A DNA stretch of 10,005 nucleotides from Phycisphaerales bacterium. GTDB lineage: Bacteria > Planctomycetota > Phycisphaerae > Sedimentisphaerales > Anaerohalosphaeraceae. Numbering within the stretch: the first letter of the stretch is position 1; the number at the start of each line of letters is the position of its first letter. The notes under the pieces were generated by a model. That model worked only from the letters and a program-made list of their open reading frames with translations, was not told the DNA's origin and did no database searches. Location: NCBI GenBank assembly GCA_011055475.1, contig DSDH01000372.1:1-10005 (forward strand). The letters are read 5' to 3'. Positions 6,744 to 10,005 of this stretch are shown in pieces. Both the position numbers and the translations under genes were made by a program.

Positions 6744-7963
6744 TAGCGATCCTCCCCCGTGATAGTCACCCGCAGTCCATCTTCGACCCGTTCCTGGCCC
6801 ATTGTCACGATGGACTCGCCGGCGGCCACGTCGCCTTCAACCACCTCGACCCAATCATCCTCCTCGATACCGAGTGTGACCGGCACCTCCTGGGCGCGGC
6901 TGTCGCGCACCACAAACACCACGTCACCGCCCCCCCGCTGCTGCACGGCAACGCTCGGCACGCCGGGACCCTCACGCTCTTCGAGCAGCACCTCGATCCG
7001 CGCCACCGCGCCGGGCACCACGCCGGGTCCCGGTGCGTCCACCCGTGCCCTGATTTCAAACGTCCGAAGCCGCGGGTTGATCGTCGGGCTGCGATAATAA
7101 ATGGGCCAGTCGCCCGCCTCTCGCCCCCCGACGCTGAGCCGTACCCGTGTCCGGCCGGGCTGTACTTGGCCGTAGTACTCCCCCGGCAAAAACGCCGAGA
7201 CCCTCACGGTGGAAACATCCTCGATCCGCAGCACCGGCACCCCCGGTGAGCCCGTCTCCCCCGGTTCCTGGAACCGCATGGCCACCACGCCGGTGATCGG
7301 CGCCGCGACCACCGCGTCGGCCAAGTCCTTTTCGGCGATCTCCAGCGCCGTCTGGGCCTGCTTGTGCTGTTCGGTCGTGAGGTCCACGTTCGCCCGCGCC
7401 AGCTTGAGGGCCGCCTTCAATTGGGCGTGACGCGACTGCTGCTGCTCCAGGGCGTCGGCGGTGACGGCCTTGTTCTCGAAAAGACGCTCAAAGCGCCGCA
7501 GGTCCAGCTCGGCCTTGTGAAAGTCGGCCCGGACCTTCTCCAAGTTGGCCTCGGCCTGTCGAACGCCGCAGGCGGCGACCGTTTGGTCAAGGCAACGCAA
7601 CTGCACGGCCTTTTCCAGCTTGAGCCGGTCGATCTCAAACAACACCGTGCGGCCCGCCTCGACCGCATCTCCTTCCTCCACGTGGATGGCTTCGATCGTA
7701 CCGGGTATCCGCGGCGAGACGTTCGCAAACGTCTCGGCCTCGAGCGTTCCCTGGAGTCCCAACCGACGCAGAAACACGCGTGACTCGGCCGATGTGACGC
7801 GGACGACAACGTCCGATGGTGTTGGGGTCTCCTCCGCCGCACCTTCCGCCGGTCCGTACAACGCACGCACCAGCCGGACCCCGGTGAGCAACGCGACCAC
7901 AACCACGATGATCCCCGCTGCCCACCAGATCAGCTTGTTGGATTTGCCCTGTGGGTCTGCCAT
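6743..7963 (-). CDS. RND efflux periplasmic adaptor (membrane fusion protein, HlyD/AcrA-like)
   Basis: The 406-aa product links the RND pump to the outer-membrane channel in the periplasm. A single uncleaved-type membrane anchor (LIWWAAGIIVVVVALLTGV, residues 11-29) follows a short charged N-terminus. There is no lipobox, so it is anchored by a helix rather than a lipid. The first half of the lipoyl domain is SPRIPGTIEAIHVEEGDAV (83-101). An alpha-hairpin coiled coil covers about 113-215, rich in Ala, Glu, Lys, Leu and Gln. The second lipoyl half is AAPITGVVAMRFQEPGE (220-236), followed by beta-barrel and membrane-proximal domains to the C-terminus (about 245-400, ending TITGEDR). The ATG at 7963 lies 6 bases after the outer-membrane protein stop. 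An AAAGGA site inside the last codons of that gene lies 9 bases upstream of the start, which favours coupled translation. Its stop overlaps the RND start by one base. Confidence 0.95.
   Translation of the reverse strand: MADPQGKSNKLIWWAAGIIVVVVALLTGVRLVRALYGPAEGAAEETPTPSDVVVRVTSAESRVFLRRLGLQGTLEAETFANVSPRIPGTIEAIHVEEGDAVEAGRTVLFEIDRLKLEKAVQLRCLDQTVAACGVRQAEANLEKVRADFHKAELDLRRFERLFENKAVTADALEQQQSRHAQLKAALKLARANVDLTTEQHKQAQTALEIAEKDLADAVVAAPITGVVAMRFQEPGETGSPGVPVLRIEDVSTVRVSAFLPGEYYGQVQPGRTRVRLSVGGREAGDWPIYYRSPTINPRLRTFEIRARVDAPGPGVVPGAVARIEVLLEEREGPGVPSVAVQQRGGGDVVFVVRDSRAQEVPVTLGIEEDDWVEVVEGDVAAGESIVTMGQERVEDGLRVTITGEDR
6751..6755 (-). promoter_or_regulatory. Ribosome binding site for the RND gene (GTG start)
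   Basis: The minus strand reads GGAGG, then ATCGCTA, then GTG. This is a full Shine-Dalgarno core with a 7-base spacer. It lies inside the end of the adaptor gene and supports the GTG at 6743, which gives the family-typical N-terminus leading into SVRRPVAM. Confidence 0.75.
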
Positions 7964-7969
7964 GCAGTC

Positions 7970-9397
7970 CTATCCTTTCTCCTCGGGGTCGTCGGAGGAT
8001 GCGATTCTTGTTCGTGTCATCCCCATCGCGTTGCGCAGCGTCGCCGCCGCCACCTGGAACTGGAACCGGGCCGTCGTGTGGAACATGCGGGCCTGATCGC
8101 GTTCGGCCACCACGCTCAGCAGCGTCGGCGTATCCACCAGGCCCTCGTGCCATTCCTGCCGTGTCTGTTCGTACCGGTGTTCAGTCATCACGAGCTGATC
8201 CTCCGCAAGGCGCAACTGGTCGCGGGCGCTGTCCAGATTCCGCTGGGCCCGAAGTACCTGGAGCATGATCACGAGGCTCTGCTGCTCGCGCTCGAGGGCG
8301 GCTCGCGTCACACCCTGCTTGGCCGCCTCGTATTCGTACACGTTCGCGAAACCGTTGAACACGGTCATCACGCCGGCAAGCCCGAGCATCCACGTGCTGG
8401 AGTACCGCTGAAACGAATCGCTCGTGTTCACGCGATTGGCCACACCGACCAGGCTCGGCAAGAAGTTCGCCAGGGCGATGTGCACCTTCTCCTTCTCGAT
8501 GGCTACCTGCCGGTCCGCGATCCGAAGTTGAGGATGGTTCAACAACGCTTCCGCGACAAGGGCTTCCAACGACCCCGTCGGTGGCTCTTCACCGGGCCCT
8601 GTCCTCAATCGGATCGAGGCCAGTGGGTTGAGCCCCATGGTCAAGAGTAACTGGCCGCGGGTCTGGTCCAGTATCTGCTCTACACGCTTGCGCTGGGTCC
8701 GGCGAAACTCCAGCGCGACGTGCACCTGCTCGACCTGCCACCCCAATGCCAATCCCTCGGCGTGGAAGGCTTGGACCTGCTCGGCTAGGCTCTCCGCGGC
8801 GAGGATCTGGCTGTCCAAGGCCCGGCCGACCTCCTCCAGCCCGAGGCAGTAGTAATACAGCGTCGTCACCTGCAACACGATCATCTGCCGCGTGTAGTCG
8901 GCCGCGAGCTCGGCGACCTGCTCACCGTGGGTGTGCAAAGCGTAGAGAAACCACGTCGTCGGGTTGAAAACCGACATCTGAATCTGCCAGGTGATCTCCC
9001 GAATCCGCTCATCATGCATGGGCATCGAGCCGCCGGCGATAACGACCTCCGGTTGTGGGTCCCAACGGGCGTAGGTGTAGTTCAGGTTAACGTGGGGCAG
9101 AAAGGCGGAGAAGGCGATCCTGCGGTCCAGTTGCGCGATCCGCCGCCGCACGTCGGCCACCTGGACGTCGAGGTTGTTCGCCAAGGCGATCCGCACGCAG
9201 TCCTCCAGCGTCAGCCCGCGCTCGTCGCCCAGCAGCAGGACGGTCTTCTCCGCCAGGGCCGTCTGGTGGCGCAACGTCTCATCATGCCGCACCTGGGGTG
9301 CATCGAACGCGGTGCAGCCGATCAACGCCGTCGTCCCCACGGCCGCGCATAATGCCGTCGCGAACCGCAAAGCAGCACACCGTTCAGGCGATCGCAT
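7970..9397 (-). CDS. TolC-like outer-membrane efflux lipoprotein (OMF/OEP family)
   Basis: The product is the outer-membrane channel of the tripartite pump, 475 aa from the ATG at 9397 and within the normal size range. That start is chosen over an in-frame start at 9472 because it follows a GAGGGGG ribosome binding site. It also begins a clean lipoprotein signal: a hydrophobic stretch around 8-26 ending in ALIGC, with Cys28 the likely lipidated residue. Two outer-membrane efflux protein repeats are visible. The first is from about 61 (LTLEDCVRIALANNLDV) to 260, with FLPHVNLNYTYAR at 99-111. The second is from about 276 (SLEALVAEALLNHPQL) to 460, with FLPSLVGVANRVN at 312-324. Long Gln/Ala/Arg-rich helices in each repeat match the alpha-barrel tunnel. 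The gene overlaps the end of the regulator gene by 14 bases and precedes the adaptor gene by 6 bases, so the pump genes form one coupled operon. Lipidated channels of this type are common (OprM-like). Confidence 0.93.
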   Translation of the reverse strand: MRSPERCAALRFATALCAAVGTTALIGCTAFDAPQVRHDETLRHQTALAEKTVLLLGDERGLTLEDCVRIALANNLDVQVADVRRRIAQLDRRIAFSAFLPHVNLNYTYARWDPQPEVVIAGGSMPMHDERIREITWQIQMSVFNPTTWFLYALHTHGEQVAELAADYTRQMIVLQVTTLYYYCLGLEEVGRALDSQILAAESLAEQVQAFHAEGLALGWQVEQVHVALEFRRTQRKRVEQILDQTRGQLLLTMGLNPLASIRLRTGPGEEPPTGSLEALVAEALLNHPQLRIADRQVAIEKEKVHIALANFLPSLVGVANRVNTSDSFQRYSSTWMLGLAGVMTVFNGFANVYEYEAAKQGVTRAALEREQQSLVIMLQVLRAQRNLDSARDQLRLAEDQLVMTEHRYEQTRQEWHEGLVDTPTLLSVVAERDQARMFHTTARFQFQVAAATLRNAMGMTRTRIASSDDPEEKG

Positions 9398-10005
9398 CGC
9401 CACCCCCTCGCACGAGAACCCCATTGAAGAATAATCGCTCGATCTCGGCCAACCACCGACCCACCTGGTCAAGCTGCTGGGTCGCCGCCGCGCGAAACGC
9501 CACCGCCTCCAGCATGGCGTCCAGCCCCATCGTCACGATTTGCGAATCCAGCGGAGCAAAGAGGCCCACCGCCACGCCCTCGTCAATCACGGCGGCACAC
9601 TCGGCCTGAAGCCGGTCAAAAACCGCCCGGATGTCCGCCATCAGCAGATCAGGCTCGATGGTGTGGCGGGCCTCGGCCTGGAACACCTTGTAGAACAGCC
9701 GAATCTCCGGCAGGTTGTCGCGGATGACGGCGTTGTGCGCGCGGATCAATTCTCGAAGCCGCATATCGGGCGGGGCGTGGAGCCGCAGGATCGGCGTGAG
9801 CTGTTCCTCGATCCGCCGGGCACACCGCAGCAGAAGCTCCTGAAAGAGGGCCTCCTTGCTGTCAAAGAAGTTGTACAAGGTTCCCGTGGCGAACTCAGCC
9901 TTCTCGGCAATCTGCTGCATGGACACCCCGTGCAGCCCGTGCTCGCCGAACAGTCCCAGCGCCGCAGCAAGAATCGCCTCGCGATGCTGCCGCCGCTCCC
10001 GCTCC
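9384..10005 (-). CDS. TetR-family transcriptional regulator (5' partial)
   Basis: This is the likely local repressor of the efflux operon, which it precedes. The reading frame stays open past an internal GTG at 9926 to the right edge of the window. It encodes a typical TetR N-terminus (RERRQHREAILAAALGLFGE) that would be lost if that GTG were taken as the start. In the 206 residues visible, helix 1 covers about 5-20. The helix-turn-helix covers about 28-48 (MQQIAEKAEFATGTLYNFFDSKEALF, residues 29-54), with the family's GTLYNFF-SKE-LF recognition/helix-4 signature. The rest is the variable helical ligand-binding and dimerisation domain, ending GGDAIA. TetR proteins are about 200 residues, so probably only a few N-terminal residues, the promoter and any operator lie outside the window. 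It has an unusual 14-base overlap with the start of the channel gene. The ligand is unknown. Confidence 0.93.
   Translation of the reverse strand, partial: ERERRQHREAILAAALGLFGEHGLHGVSMQQIAEKAEFATGTLYNFFDSKEALFQELLLRCARRIEEQLTPILRLHAPPDMRLRELIRAHNAVIRDNLPEIRLFYKVFQAEARHTIEPDLLMADIRAVFDRLQAECAAVIDEGVAVGLFAPLDSQIVTMGLDAMLEAVAFRAAATQQLDQVGRWLAEIERLFFNGVLVRGGGDAIA
9403..9409 (-). promoter_or_regulatory. Ribosome binding site for the outer-membrane channel gene
   Basis: GAGGGGG lies 5 bases before the ATG at 9397 and within the last codons of the tetR-type gene. It supports that ATG over the longer in-frame start at 9472, whose extra 25 residues do not look like an export signal. Confidence 0.6.

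Noticed and set aside
6123..6746. A 207-codon open frame on the + strand opposite the 5' end of the RND gene
   Set aside because: It is antisense to conserved porter-domain sequence and has a His/Asp/Arg-rich composition with no domain signal.
9398..9472. Longer N-terminus for the outer-membrane channel gene starting at 9472
   Set aside because: The extra 25 residues precede a complete lipoprotein signal, and a good ribosome binding site points to the ATG at 9397.
9924..9926. GTG at 9926 as start of the TetR regulator
   Set aside because: The frame continues upstream to the window edge and encodes the conserved first helix of the TetR DNA-binding domain, so this GTG is internal.

Overview
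The window looks like a chromosomal segment of a GC-rich Gram-negative-type (diderm) bacterium. It encodes a complete tripartite efflux pump with an outer-membrane channel, plus several exported lipoproteins. A long right-handed beta-helix protein with a helical-repeat tail, a glutamine cyclotransferase lipoprotein and a TolC-like lipoprotein together would fit a Planctomycetota/Phycisphaerae-like lineage, but this is an impression and no marker gene in the window settles it.

Layout. (1) Positions 1-1976, + strand: the 3' part of a gene for a parallel beta-helix protein with about 14 regular coils, joined to an alpha-helical DUF4034-like C-terminal region. Its 5' end lies outside the window and its base composition is visibly less GC-rich than the rest. 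(2) Positions 1977-2281: an intergenic region between convergent genes, containing short inverted repeats but no convincing gene. (3) Positions 2282-10005, - strand: one gene train, read from right to left. It runs tetR-type repressor (5' end outside the window), TolC-type outer-membrane lipoprotein, membrane-fusion (adaptor) protein, RND inner-membrane pump; then, after a 126-base gap, a small lipoprotein of unknown function and a glutamine cyclotransferase lipoprotein.

The first four genes of the train are packed as one translationally coupled operon: a 14-nt overlap (tetR/OMF), a 6-nt gap (OMF/MFP) and a 1-nt overlap (MFP/RND, TAGTG). They encode an entire drug/solute efflux machine together with its likely repressor. 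The two lipoprotein genes downstream may be read-through members or a separate unit. Nothing in the sequence shows that they are part of the pump.

The main oddity is in the RND pump. The charged proton-relay residues of the AcrB type (Asp-Asp in TM4, Lys in TM10) are replaced by Thr-Asn and Asn, although the fold and all other family landmarks are intact. I found no CRISPR array, mobile element, tRNA or rRNA in the window.
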